Shown: positions 1-8,105 of the stretch, piece by piece
Position numbering within the stretch: the stretch's first letter is position 1
How the letters are laid out: each line of letters starts with the position of its first letter
DNA from: Mycolicibacillus trivialis
Lineage (GTDB): Bacteria > Actinomycetota > Actinomycetes > Mycobacteriales > Mycobacteriaceae
Length of the DNA: 64,000 nucleotides
NCBI RefSeq assembly: GCF_002102395.1
Contig: NZ_LQPZ01000040.1
Location: forward strand, 62,001 to 126,000
Direction: 5' to 3'
The notes under the pieces: generated by a model
The model's input: the letters and a program-made list of their open reading frames with translations, nothing else
The model's database searches: none
Told to the model about the DNA's origin: nothing
Program-made: the position numbers and the translations under genes

Positions 1-300
1 GTGGACCCGCGCTACGAGCTCAGCGGGTCGACCCGGCCGCCGCAGGACGACGACCAGGCGAAGACCAAGATCGAGATCGATCTCGGCCCCGGCGCCAACC
101 ATGAGGACGAGGCCGACACCCAGCGCATCACCCGGGACGTGGCGGCGCTGTTGCCCCGGTTCGGGTATCCGACCGCGCTGTATGTCTGGGGTCCGGCCAC
201 CAACATCGAACTCGTGGTCGGCGGCTGTTACCGGCACAAGGACGGCCACCAGCCACAGCCGCTGGAGAAGGAGCTCGCCAAGCGTTACGAGCGCTGCTGA
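1..300 (+). CDS. C-terminal part of an unrecognised protein
   Basis: An open frame runs from the window edge to a TGA at 298-300. The GTG at position 1 may be internal, because the gene probably continues upstream. The 99 visible residues are hydrophilic, with no signal peptide or membrane segment. They contain an acidic stretch (IEIDLGPGANHEDEAD) and a C-terminal region ending KELAKRYERC. It points towards the FHA-ABC transporter gene, and the two stop codons lie 14 bp apart. I do not recognise the family and assign no function. Confidence 0.55.
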   Translation: MDPRYELSGSTRPPQDDDQAKTKIEIDLGPGANHEDEADTQRITRDVAALLPRFGYPTALYVWGPATNIELVVGGCYRHKDGHQPQPLEKELAKRYERC

Positions 301-313
301 CCGCTGCTCCGGC

Positions 314-3300
314 TCACTGCACGTTGTCGGCGATCCGGGCGGCGATCGCGGTCGCGGCGTCCTCGGCGATCCCGTCCCCGCAGGCCGCGACGTCGATGAC
401 CACGTTCTCCGTGGTGGTCATCGCGCGCCGGCAGACCCAGCCGGGGCGCTGCGGGTCGGTGTTGGTCACCGTGAGGGTGCCGTCGGCGGCCGTGACCTCG
501 CCGATCACCGCGGTGGTGACGGCGCCGTCGACCGCGGTGGTGGTGACGGTCTTGCCGGCGCAGCGCTCCCAGGCCTTCTGCTGGCGGTTGCGGAAGTCCG
601 CGGCGGCGTCCTCGGACCGGAACGCGGTCGCCACCTGCAGCACCTGGTGGGGCCAGGGCGGCTCGGCACCGTCGTGGACCCGCTGAGCGGCCATCCCGGT
701 CATCGGGATGCCGCTGTAGGTGGTCGAGGCGCCCGCGGTGGCCACCCCGGTGCACTCGCGGGGCACCACGTTCTCCCCCTTGACCGGGACGATGAGGTCC
801 TCGCCGACCAGGGCGGTGGCGGGCAGCAGCGGTTCGATCACCGCCGGGCCGGGTAGCAGCTCGTCGAGGTCGTCGACGGCGACGGTGCGGTCCTCGGTGT
901 CCTCGCCGGCGGTGCCGGAGCGACCGGGCAGGCCGCGGGCGAAGACGACCGCCACCAGGGCGACGAGGGCGAGCACCACGACGGCCGAACCGATCAGCGT
1001 CCGCCTGCGGGTGCCGCGGGCGACCGGGGCGCCCTGCGCGCGCGCCATCGCGGCCAGCCGCAGCCGCCAGCGCACGAACACCGTCCACAGCACGACCATC
1101 ACCGCCAGCACCGCCATGTCCAGCAGCCACCAGGTCGGTTCGTGCCACCACAGCCGGTCGTCGGCCGGGGCGCGCAACGCCGCGTTGCGCAGGTCGACGG
1201 TCGCCGCGGTGGCCGCGAAACCCCACCGGGCCGGCAGCAGCCAGGACAGCTGGTCGAGTCCGCCGCGGCCGGTGACCGGGACCAGGCCACCGGCGAACAC
1301 CATCGAGATCATGACCACCCCGACCAGCATCGGCAGGACCTGTTCGGTGGAGCGGGCCAGCGACGACAGCGCCAGCCCGATCACCGCCGAGACGATCGCG
1401 GTCAGCGCCAGGGCCAGGTACAGCTCGATGACCGCGCGGTCGGTGCCCTCCCCCAGCAGCGCGCCGCCGTAGGCCGGTGGGCGTTTGCCCGCGACGACGA
1501 TCGCGGTGACCACGGCGGTCTGGATGGCGGCGGCGCAGCTGTAGACCACGATCTTCGCCGCCAGGTAGGCCGAGGCCGACAGGCCGACCGCCTGTTCGCG
1601 CTGGAAGATGGACCGCTCCCCGACCAGGTCGCGGATGGTCAGCGCGGTGCCGAGGAACACCGCGGCGATGTTGAGCAGCACCAGGATCTGCACCGGCTCG
1701 CCGGCGGCGTCGGTGTTGGCCCGACCCAGCCCGGCGTGACCGGGGACCACCAGCGAGAGCACCCCGAGGATGATCGGCAGTAGGGCCAGGAACAGGAAGT
1801 AGCCGCGGTCGGCGCCGATGAGCCGGACCTGGCGGCGGGCGACGGTGAGGAACTGCCGGGTGATGCTGGTGCTCGGCGGTGAGCCCAGCGGGGTTTCCTC
1901 CAGGGAGGGCTCCTGCGCGACGACCGCGGGATGGCGTTCGAGGTAGTCGCGGTGCGCGCCGTCGGGGTCGGTGCTGACCCGGGAGAAGATGTCGGCCCAG
2001 TCGGTGGTGCCCAGCGCCGATTCGACCTGGGCGGGCGGGCCGGCGAACGCGGTCTTGCCGCCGGGCGCCAGCAGCAGCACCTGGTCGCACATGTTCAGGT
2101 AGGTCAGTGAGTGGGTGACCACCAGCACCACCCGGCCGGCGTCGGCCAGCTGGCGCAGCATGCTCATCACCTGCCGGTCCAGCGCGGGATCCAGCCCCGA
2201 GGTGGGCTCGTCGAGAATGAGCAGCGACGGGCCGGTGAGCAGTTCCATGGCCACCGAGACCCGTTTGCGCTGCCCGCCGGAGAGCTTGTCGATGCGTTTC
2301 TTCTTGTGCTGGGTCAGCTCGAGTTCGTCGAGCACCCGGTCCACCACCTCGCCGCGGTCGGCGCGGGTGGTGTCCGGCGGCAGCCGGAGTTCGGCGGCGT
2401 AGCGCAACGCCTGGTCGACGGTGAGCCGCGGATGCACCACGTCGTCCTGGGGCACCATCCCGATCCGGGAGCGCATCGAGGCGTACTCGGCGTGCACGTC
2501 GTGGCCGTCGAAGACGGCCAGCCCGGCGGTGGGCGCGATGGCCCCGCCGACCAGTTTGATCAGGGTGGATTTCCCGGCGCCGGACGGGCCGATCACGGCG
2601 GTGAGGCTGCCCGGCCGCGCGGTGAAGGACACGTCGCTGAGCAGGGTGGCGTCGTCGACCTCCAGCCCGGCTCCCAGCACCTGCAGGCCGGCGGTGTCCG
2701 GGGCCATCGGCCGCGGGGTCAGGGTGCCGCCGGCGACCAGCAGGTCGGTGTTGCCGATGGTGACCACATCGTCGTCGTGCAGCACGGCCCGGTCGACGCG
2801 TTGGCCGTTGACGAAGGTGCCGTTGCTGCTGCGGTTGTCGATGATCTCCAGGCCCGCCCGGGTCTGCGACAGCGAGGCGTGCACCCGGGAGGCGAGCGCG
2901 TCGTCGACGACGATCGCGTTGGTCTCCAGCCGTCCGATGGTCTCCGCGCCCGGTGGCGGTTGCACCAGCCGGGGCGGGACCAGGCGGCGCACCGCTCCGG
3001 TGATCCGTTCCCCCGCCCCCGGCGCCGCCGGCTGGTCCGGTCGGGTCATCACCCGGGCGATGACGGTCTGCGGCGCGGCGGCCTGGGGCGCGGCGGTCTG
3101 TGGCGCGGCGGCCGCGGGCTGAGGTCCCGAAGACCCGGCAGGCCCGGGCGGCGCGGCGGCGGCCGGTGCCGGGCGCGGCGCCGGCGGGCCGCTGGGGCGC
3201 CGACCGGGCGGCGGCCCTCCCGCCGCCGGAAGGGGTTGGGACGGTGGCCCGGGCCGGTGCGGGGGCCGGGCCTGCTGCGGGGTGAGCCCGAAGCGTAGCC

Positions 3301-3592
3301 GCGGCCCGTTGGGGGCGCCGACCGCGATGGTTTGACCGTCGCGCAACACCGCGGTCGTGATGCGCTCGCCGTCGACGAAGATGCCATTGCGGCTCTGGTC
3401 GACCGCGGTCCAGCGGCCGTTCTCGACGCGCACCACGGCGTGCACCCGGGAGACCCAACCGGCGACCTCCGGGGCGTCCAGGCAGATGTCGCACTGGGCG
3501 CTTCGCCCGACGGTGATCTCCTGGCCGGGCCGGAACGTGTACATCGCCGTGCCCAGCCACACCGTCAACGGCGGCGCGTTGGTGTCGGTCAT
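314..3592 (-). CDS. FHA-FHA-ABC exporter with C-terminal PknH-like sensor domain (Rv1747-like)
   Basis: A 1092-residue fused ABC transporter. FHA domain 1 covers about 15-95 (GR at 29-30, SR.H near 49-51, NG at 69-70). A Pro/Ala-rich linker (105-205) carries Thr166, Thr176 and Thr183. FHA domain 2 covers about 210-290. The ATPase has Walker A GPSGAGKS (335-342), LSGGQ (437-441) and Walker B LLILDEP. An ABC-2 membrane domain and a further transmembrane helix follow. The last ~183 residues (from about 910) hold four cysteines and resemble the PknH extracellular sensor domain. M. tuberculosis Rv1747 (865 aa) is a PknF substrate linked to cell-envelope lipid export and, as I recall, lacks this tail. 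I chose the ATG at residue 33 of the longest frame because the FHA domain starts right after it. Fusion to the sensor is the odd feature. Confidence 0.88.
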   Translation of the reverse strand: MTDTNAPPLTVWLGTAMYTFRPGQEITVGRSAQCDICLDAPEVAGWVSRVHAVVRVENGRWTAVDQSRNGIFVDGERITTAVLRDGQTIAVGAPNGPRLRFGLTPQQARPPHRPGPPSQPLPAAGGPPPGRRPSGPPAPRPAPAAAAPPGPAGSSGPQPAAAAPQTAAPQAAAPQTVIARVMTRPDQPAAPGAGERITGAVRRLVPPRLVQPPPGAETIGRLETNAIVVDDALASRVHASLSQTRAGLEIIDNRSSNGTFVNGQRVDRAVLHDDDVVTIGNTDLLVAGGTLTPRPMAPDTAGLQVLGAGLEVDDATLLSDVSFTARPGSLTAVIGPSGAGKSTLIKLVGGAIAPTAGLAVFDGHDVHAEYASMRSRIGMVPQDDVVHPRLTVDQALRYAAELRLPPDTTRADRGEVVDRVLDELELTQHKKKRIDKLSGGQRKRVSVAMELLTGPSLLILDEPTSGLDPALDRQVMSMLRQLADAGRVVLVVTHSLTYLNMCDQVLLLAPGGKTAFAGPPAQVESALGTTDWADIFSRVSTDPDGAHRDYLERHPAVVAQEPSLEETPLGSPPSTSITRQFLTVARRQVRLIGADRGYFLFLALLPIILGVLSLVVPGHAGLGRANTDAAGEPVQILVLLNIAAVFLGTALTIRDLVGERSIFQREQAVGLSASAYLAAKIVVYSCAAAIQTAVVTAIVVAGKRPPAYGGALLGEGTDRAVIELYLALALTAIVSAVIGLALSSLARSTEQVLPMLVGVVMISMVFAGGLVPVTGRGGLDQLSWLLPARWGFAATAATVDLRNAALRAPADDRLWWHEPTWWLLDMAVLAVMVVLWTVFVRWRLRLAAMARAQGAPVARGTRRRTLIGSAVVVLALVALVAVVFARGLPGRSGTAGEDTEDRTVAVDDLDELLPGPAVIEPLLPATALVGEDLIVPVKGENVVPRECTGVATAGASTTYSGIPMTGMAAQRVHDGAEPPWPHQVLQVATAFRSEDAAADFRNRQQKAWERCAGKTVTTTAVDGAVTTAVIGEVTAADGTLTVTNTDPQRPGWVCRRAMTTTENVVIDVAACGDGIAEDAATAIAARIADNVQ

Positions 3593-3644
3593 CGACCCGA
3601 TCGTCCTTTCCTCGCCCGCGGTTGCGGCCGGCACCGGGCCGTTG

Positions 3645-3974
3645 TCATGAAGCCAACAGGCTGGCCAGCGCGGCGATCCGTTGTGCACGATATCCCGGCC
3701 GCACCGGCGACCCGCCGAATTCGGCCAGCGAACGCAGTTTCCGCAGCGCGAAATCCCGGGCCCGGCCCGACTCGGGGATCTCGATGCCGGCCCACAGTCC
3801 CTGGGCGCCCGGGGTCTCCCAGGCCTCCCGGGCGCAGAGCCAGCGCGCCGGGCAGACCCGGCACAGCGCCTTGGCGCCCTCGTCGGGGTGGGTGGTCCAC
3901 CGTTCGGGGTCGGCGGCGCACGCCGGTACGAAGCCCTTGCCCGGAACGGTCCCCGCGGCGATGGTTTCGGTCAT
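3645..3974 (-). CDS. whiB6: WhiB6-like iron-sulfur transcriptional regulator
   Basis: A 109-residue WhiB-family protein. One Cys (ACAADPERW) is followed by the C-x2-C-x5-C cluster (CRVCPARWLC) and the GLWAG turn, so four cysteines can hold the redox-sensitive [4Fe-4S] cluster. The block around PDRW/PERW-TT-PDE-AK-LCR-CP-RWLCA and GLWAG-IPESGRAR-FAL-LRSLAE matches WhiB6 (Rv3862c) as remembered, rather than WhiB1-5 or 7. WhiB6 regulates ESX-1 genes in pathogenic mycobacteria. A good ribosome site (GAGGAGGAC) precedes the ATG. It is divergent from an FHA-HTH gene, as Rv3862c is from Rv3863. No ESX gene is visible nearby. Confidence 0.85.
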   Translation of the reverse strand: MTETIAAGTVPGKGFVPACAADPERWTTHPDEGAKALCRVCPARWLCAREAWETPGAQGLWAGIEIPESGRARDFALRKLRSLAEFGGSPVRPGYRAQRIAALASLLAS

Positions 3975-4356
3975 GAGTCCTCCTCAACTGGTCCGGTGCT
4001 CCGATGCTCTTCGCACCAGCGCGCTGCAACTGTAACCATAGCGGTAGGCATAGCGCAACAGTTAGCGCTTCATTTTCGGAAGATTTGTCCCGAAACTTGC
4101 AGCATCGCTATGGATCGACGCGTTGACCAGCGGCGTTAGCGCTCCACCCGAAGGGGAGCTCCGGAATCCGACGTGCCGGGTCTGCGGCCGATCCGGGCCC
4201 GATCGCATCCGGCCGCTACGGTTCGCACCGATTTTTCGGTCCACCGCCACGACCTCGAGTGCGGTATACATGTAGCATCGCCGAACAGGCGGCCCGGTTT
4301 AGTCGTAGCGACTCGGGCCGCGAGCCCACGGACACCCGACCAGGAGGGAGTACCTC
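3975..4356. promoter_or_regulatory. Divergent intergenic region whiB6 / FHA-HTH
   Basis: This 382-bp gap separates the divergent whiB6 and FHA-HTH starts and is locally less GC-rich around 4060-4110. It holds two identical 9-mers GTTAGCGCT (4061-4069 and 4135-4143), two CATAGCG words (4037-4056), and a GTATAC word near 4264. The repeats are candidate regulator sites. No RNA gene or coding frame is convincing here. Confidence 0.45.
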
Positions 4357-5460
4357 ATGAGCCGGCCGGCCCCCGCCCCCACCCTCGCTGTCCAGATCGG
4401 CTCCGAGCGCCACATCCTCACCCCCACCGGCGGGCCGGCCGTGATCGGTCGCGATCCCGACGCCGCGGTCCGCATCGCCGACGACCGGATCTCGCGCTCC
4501 CATGTGCGCCTCGAACCGCACGCCGAGGGCTGGCAGGCCATCGACACCAGCACCAACGGCATGTACGTCGACGGGGTGCGCCGCAGTTCGGTGTTCATCA
4601 GCGGGCCGGCCACCATCCATCTCGGCGACGCCCGCGGCATCCCGGTCACGTTCACCCCCAGCGCGCCGCTGGAGGCCACCGGCATGACCCCGGTCGCGCA
4701 GATGTCCGCAGGCACCCAGACCGTGTCGACCACCGAGTTCTCCACCGAACTGCCGGACGCCGACCCCGCCATCGCCCGGGCCGGGCGCGCGGTCGCGGCC
4801 CGGCGCCGCGAACTGGAGATCACCCAGCGCAGCCTGGCGCGCGACAAGATCATCAACGCCGGCACCCTCATCTCCTTTGAGAAGGGCCGCAGCTGGCCTC
4901 GGCGTTCGACGCTGGCCAAACTCGAGGAGGTGCTGCAGTGGCAGCCGGGCACGATCTCCCGGATCCGCAGCGGCACGGCACCCGAGCAGGACCACGAGAC
5001 CACCGAGGTGATGACCGACAGTGTGCGGGCCCCGCTGATGGCCGAGGCGGTGGAGTTGGCGATGCACACCATCAACGCCGCGGTTGCCGACCTGCCGCCG
5101 GCCTCCGACCCGGAGTTCACCCCGAAGGTCACCGCCGTGCTGGCCGACCTGCGCAAGCTGGAGTCGGTGGCCGCCAACGCCGCCCGCAACGCCAAGGGGA
5201 CGCCGTCGGTGGTGCTCGCGTTGAGCACCGTGCGCCGCCACTATCACGACCTGATGCTGCGGGCGGTCAAGTCGCCGGCGGCGACGCTGGGTCAGCGGCT
5301 CTACGCGGTGCGCCAGCAGGCCGATCTCAGCATCGCCGAGACCGCCAACGCCGCCGACCTCCCGCCCGACGCCGTCCTGGCCGCCGAGCAGGAGCGCGAC
5401 CTGAGCCCGGAAACCACCGCCGCGCTGGAGAACCTCGTCGCGCAGCTCTCCATCAACTGA
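4357..5460 (+). CDS. FHA domain protein with two Xre-type helix-turn-helix regions (Rv3863-like)
   Basis: A 367-residue cytoplasmic protein. The FHA domain (about 20-100) has the phosphothreonine-binding residues GRD (31-33), SRSH (46-49) and NG (67-68). A Thr/Ser-rich linker (about 110-130) could be a kinase target. A Cro/Xre-like helix-turn-helix covers about 140-202 (ITQRSLARDKIINAGTLISF). A helical middle region follows, then a second HTH-like unit at 311-365 (LGQRLYAVRQQADLSIAETA). This suggests a DNA-binding regulator read out by Ser/Thr kinases. The start has an excellent ribosome site (AGGAGGGA, 7-8 nt before ATG). As I recall, Rv3863, divergent from whiB6 in M. tuberculosis, is an FHA protein of similar length, so this is probably its orthologue. 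Its targets are unknown. Confidence 0.8.
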   Translation: MSRPAPAPTLAVQIGSERHILTPTGGPAVIGRDPDAAVRIADDRISRSHVRLEPHAEGWQAIDTSTNGMYVDGVRRSSVFISGPATIHLGDARGIPVTFTPSAPLEATGMTPVAQMSAGTQTVSTTEFSTELPDADPAIARAGRAVAARRRELEITQRSLARDKIINAGTLISFEKGRSWPRRSTLAKLEEVLQWQPGTISRIRSGTAPEQDHETTEVMTDSVRAPLMAEAVELAMHTINAAVADLPPASDPEFTPKVTAVLADLRKLESVAANAARNAKGTPSVVLALSTVRRHYHDLMLRAVKSPAATLGQRLYAVRQQADLSIAETANAADLPPDAVLAAEQERDLSPETTAALENLVAQLSIN

Positions 5461-5491
5461 GCGCCCCCTTGCAGCCCTGCTCGCCTTGCCA

Positions 5492-6961
5492 CTAGGGGCT
5501 GTCGCCGAACCGCCCGAAGCACTGCTGCTCGTCGCCGACGACGCCGGACCGGAACGCGGTGATGCGGGTGAATCCGGCAGGCACCACACCGCCGTTGACG
5601 TCGCTGGCCACCAGACCGTTGGTCAGCAATCCCGCGACCGCTTCGTCGAGATCACCCGCGGTGATCGCGAGTTTGCGTCCCGGCGTGGACATCTCGCGGT
5701 GCGCAACCCCGGTCAAGCAGGCCGTCAGCATCGCCGAGCGCGGCGAGTCCAGCGGCAGTCCCCGTTGCCGCTGCACCGCGAACATGTAGCGCGCCATCAC
5801 GATCGACAGCGCGGTGTCATCGCCCTGGACCAGCACCCCCTGCTCGGTGTCGCCGGGCACCGCCATCCGCCGCAACGCGGGCAGGTCCACCGCGATGGTG
5901 TTCGTGGCCGGGCAGTAGGAGACCGGCGGGCTGGGTTGGGCGTCCGGGCAAGCCGCGGTGTCATAAGACAGCGTGGGCGACTGGTCGAGCGGGAAGACCT
6001 CCCCGAGCACCTCGATCAGATCGGTGAGGGTCTCCTCGTCGATGGGGACCTCCCCGGTCTGCAGCCGGCCCCGGGAGTCCGGCTGCAGCGACATCGGCAG
6101 ATCGCCGCGACGCTCCCGCACCTCCTCCAGATCGATTGCCGAGCAAGCCCGCGGGCCGCTGTCGAAACCCATCTGCACGGCGCTGACCCGGTCCAGCGCG
6201 GTGCCGTGGCCGTATTCCTCCAGCAGCAGGTCCTCGGTCTTGGGCGTCATGACCGGGTCGCGTCCGGCGATCGCGGCGGCGAGCACCCGCGACAGCCCGT
6301 CGCCGGTGTTCAGGGTGAACCGGGGCGAGCTGCCCTCGGTCACCCAGCGCAGGTAGACCCCGGCGAAACAGTCGGCCTGCTGCTCCAGGACGATGCCCGG
6401 GCTGCTCTTGGTGACCAGGTCGGCCATGTGCTGGATCGCGTGGCCGTACTCGTGGGCCACCAGTCCGGCGACCGCCATGTCGCCGAAGTACTTCTGCACT
6501 GCCGGGACCAGCACGCCCCGGTCCCAGGCCATCAGGTTGTCCGGCGGGCAGTACATGGCGTTGGGCTCGTCGTAGGTCTTGGATCCGCACACCTTGGGGC
6601 TGCGCGGATCGGTGGAGTCGTAGGACAGCAGGGTTCCCACCGGGACGAACCGGCTGTCGAAATACTCCGGATAGGACTGCTTCCAATACTCCTCGACGTC
6701 GTTGACCGAAAGCAGTGCCAGCCGGTCGCTCTCACCGTCGTCGGTGTTCTTCACGGTGCCGCTCGGCGCCGCCGCATCGGGACGCTGACCGCTGGGGCCG
6801 TCGGTCACCGGAAGCCCCCCGACATAGAACGGGTCGTACATCATCGACACCGCGTGCCCGGGTATGTAATCGGTGCACCCGGCCACCACGGCGGCCGCAC
6901 AAAACCCGACCAGGGCGGCGATGCCGCGCCGGGAGAAGCGTTTCGGAACCCGCAGTGTCAT
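5492..6961 (-). CDS. lpqM: Secreted lipoprotein zinc peptidase LpqM
   Basis: A 489-residue lipoprotein. The N-terminus is RRGIAALVGFCAAAVVAGC with the lipidated Cys at 29. A zinc-protease site HEYGH lies at 170-174, and the likely third ligand Glu is in EQQADCFAGV about 20 residues later. This is the arrangement of the neutral zinc metallopeptidase family. Length and layout fit LpqM (Rv0419). I chose the ATG at 6961 because GAGAGG sits 7 nt before it; an upstream in-frame GTG has no site. The upstream DUF4333 gene keeps the Rv0419/Rv0420c neighbourhood. The substrate is unknown. LpqM has been linked to conjugal DNA transfer in M. smegmatis. Confidence 0.85.
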   Translation of the reverse strand: MTLRVPKRFSRRGIAALVGFCAAAVVAGCTDYIPGHAVSMMYDPFYVGGLPVTDGPSGQRPDAAAPSGTVKNTDDGESDRLALLSVNDVEEYWKQSYPEYFDSRFVPVGTLLSYDSTDPRSPKVCGSKTYDEPNAMYCPPDNLMAWDRGVLVPAVQKYFGDMAVAGLVAHEYGHAIQHMADLVTKSSPGIVLEQQADCFAGVYLRWVTEGSSPRFTLNTGDGLSRVLAAAIAGRDPVMTPKTEDLLLEEYGHGTALDRVSAVQMGFDSGPRACSAIDLEEVRERRGDLPMSLQPDSRGRLQTGEVPIDEETLTDLIEVLGEVFPLDQSPTLSYDTAACPDAQPSPPVSYCPATNTIAVDLPALRRMAVPGDTEQGVLVQGDDTALSIVMARYMFAVQRQRGLPLDSPRSAMLTACLTGVAHREMSTPGRKLAITAGDLDEAVAGLLTNGLVASDVNGGVVPAGFTRITAFRSGVVGDEQQCFGRFGDSP

Positions 6962-7070
6962 TCGCCAACCTCTCACCTGATCAACCCGCCGGCCGTCGGG
7001 CCTCTGCGCCTGCCGCGGCGGTATGAAGAATACTGGTCTGGCTGACCGGGTTTCCGCAGAAGTTGCCCGA

Positions 7071-7580
7071 TCAGCGCGGCGGGCTGACCCCGTATTTGCC
7101 GTCGCGGTCCTCGATCGTGACCGTCACCGTGCGCTGTTCGCCGGCGACGGTGACCGCGCAGGTGAAGGTGGTTCCCGGGGCGACCGTCGGGTCGCGGCCG
7201 TCGTTGCACCCGAGCACCGAGACGTTCTGCAGCCCGTAGCCGGTGTTGCCGTCGGTGAGGATCTGCCCCACCGCCGCCTGGACGTCGGCCACCTTCAGTT
7301 TGGTGTCGCGGAAGAACCCAGGTTTCCAGAAGCCCAGCAGCAGGATGGCCGCCGTTGCGGCCAGACACACCGCAATCACACTGACCAGCAGCGCGTTCAC
7401 CCAGCCGGAGTCCTTGCTCGGCGCCGATGTCCGCGGTGCGGGTGCGGGTGCCGGTGGCGGCTGCACCGGACGGGGCGGCGGTACCGGCCGCGACGGCCTG
7501 CGGGCCGGCACCGTCGGATCGGCCGAGGCATCCCGACGGTGCGGGCGTCGCGCCGGGTCGTGCCAGGGCGCGCGGCTCAT
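7071..7580 (-). CDS. Pro-rich single-pass membrane protein, DUF4333 (Rv0420c-like)
   Basis: 169 residues: a basic and proline-rich cytoplasmic N-terminus (1-60), one transmembrane helix (about 64-87, NALLVSVIAVCLAATAAILLLG) and an exported C-terminal domain with two cysteines (LGCNDGRD, FTCAVTV) likely to form a disulfide. The C-terminal part matches the DUF4333 pattern of actinobacterial membrane and lipoproteins. The ATG follows GGAGATGAC closely. It lies upstream of lpqM on the same strand with a 109-bp gap, as Rv0420c does next to Rv0419. The function is unknown. Confidence 0.8.
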   Translation of the reverse strand: MSRAPWHDPARRPHRRDASADPTVPARRPSRPVPPPRPVQPPPAPAPAPRTSAPSKDSGWVNALLVSVIAVCLAATAAILLLGFWKPGFFRDTKLKVADVQAAVGQILTDGNTGYGLQNVSVLGCNDGRDPTVAPGTTFTCAVTVAGEQRTVTVTIEDRDGKYGVSPPR

Positions 7581-7607
7581 GTCATCTCCTCGAAACGGCG
7601 GGCGGCG

Positions 7608-7651
7608 AAAAAACCGCTGGGGTACGGGCCAGATCGCCCGTACCCCAGCGG
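7608..7651 (-). terminator. Intrinsic terminator with perfect 16-bp stem and U-tract
   Basis: A perfect inverted repeat: arm 7614-7629, loop CAGATC (7630-7635), arm 7636-7651. Read on the minus strand it begins 9 bp after the stop of the DUF4189 gene and is followed at once by six T residues (7608-7613). This is a textbook Rho-independent terminator, which is uncommon in mycobacteria. It separates lprA/DUF4189 from the DUF4333-lpqM pair. Confidence 0.93.
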
Positions 7652-7660
7652 CATCGCGTG

Positions 7661-8032
7661 CTAGTTGCAGGCCCAGGTGAGAATCCAGCTGCCCGGCAGA
7701 CGGCTCATCGCGTCGTTCATGGCCTCCAGCAGCGTCGTCCCGTACCCACCCTGCAGGCTGGTGGCGTTCTCCGCGACCGCACCGCAATCGGTGAAGCTGA
7801 CCAGCACCTTGCAGTCGGTGTAGCCGCAGTAGCTCAGCGCCATGCTGTTCGCCGATTCCTTGGTGGGGTGATCCCACGCGCGGCCGCCCGAACCGGTGGA
7901 CGGTGAGTAGGCGATCGCCCCCCAGTAGGTGGCGGCGTCCGCGGCCGGGGCCACGGCGACGGTGAGTCCGGCCACCGTCGCGAAGCTAGCCATTACGGCT
8001 GCGGCTCGTCGTCGAAGAGCAGCCTTTGCCAT
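7661..8032 (-). CDS. Small secreted DUF4189 protein (Rv1269c-like)
   Basis: 123 residues. A twin-Arg-like basic start (AKAALRRRAAAVM) leads into a hydrophobic signal peptide ending AADA-ATYWGAIAYS. The mature part is about 85 residues with four cysteines (CGYTDC, DCGAV, WACN) and the WGAIAYS...AMNDAM pattern of DUF4189. AGAAAGGA precedes the ATG at 8032. Immediately upstream on the same strand is lprA, as in Rv1270c/Rv1269c. The family is secreted; its role is not established. Confidence 0.85.
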   Translation of the reverse strand: MAKAALRRRAAAVMASFATVAGLTVAVAPAADAATYWGAIAYSPSTGSGGRAWDHPTKESANSMALSYCGYTDCKVLVSFTDCGAVAENATSLQGGYGTTLLEAMNDAMSRLPGSWILTWACN

Positions 8033-8105
8033 GGCGGTTCCTTTCTCGCTCCGGTGATCCGGAAGTTGTTGAATTCGGTTGGGGTTCACGGTGTCATCCA
8101 TGGCT

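Noticed and set aside
285..3560. 1091-residue frame antisense-shifted to the FHA-ABC gene
   Set aside because: Arg/Gly/Pro-rich composition with no domain; it is a GC-driven shadow of the real gene in the neighbouring frame.
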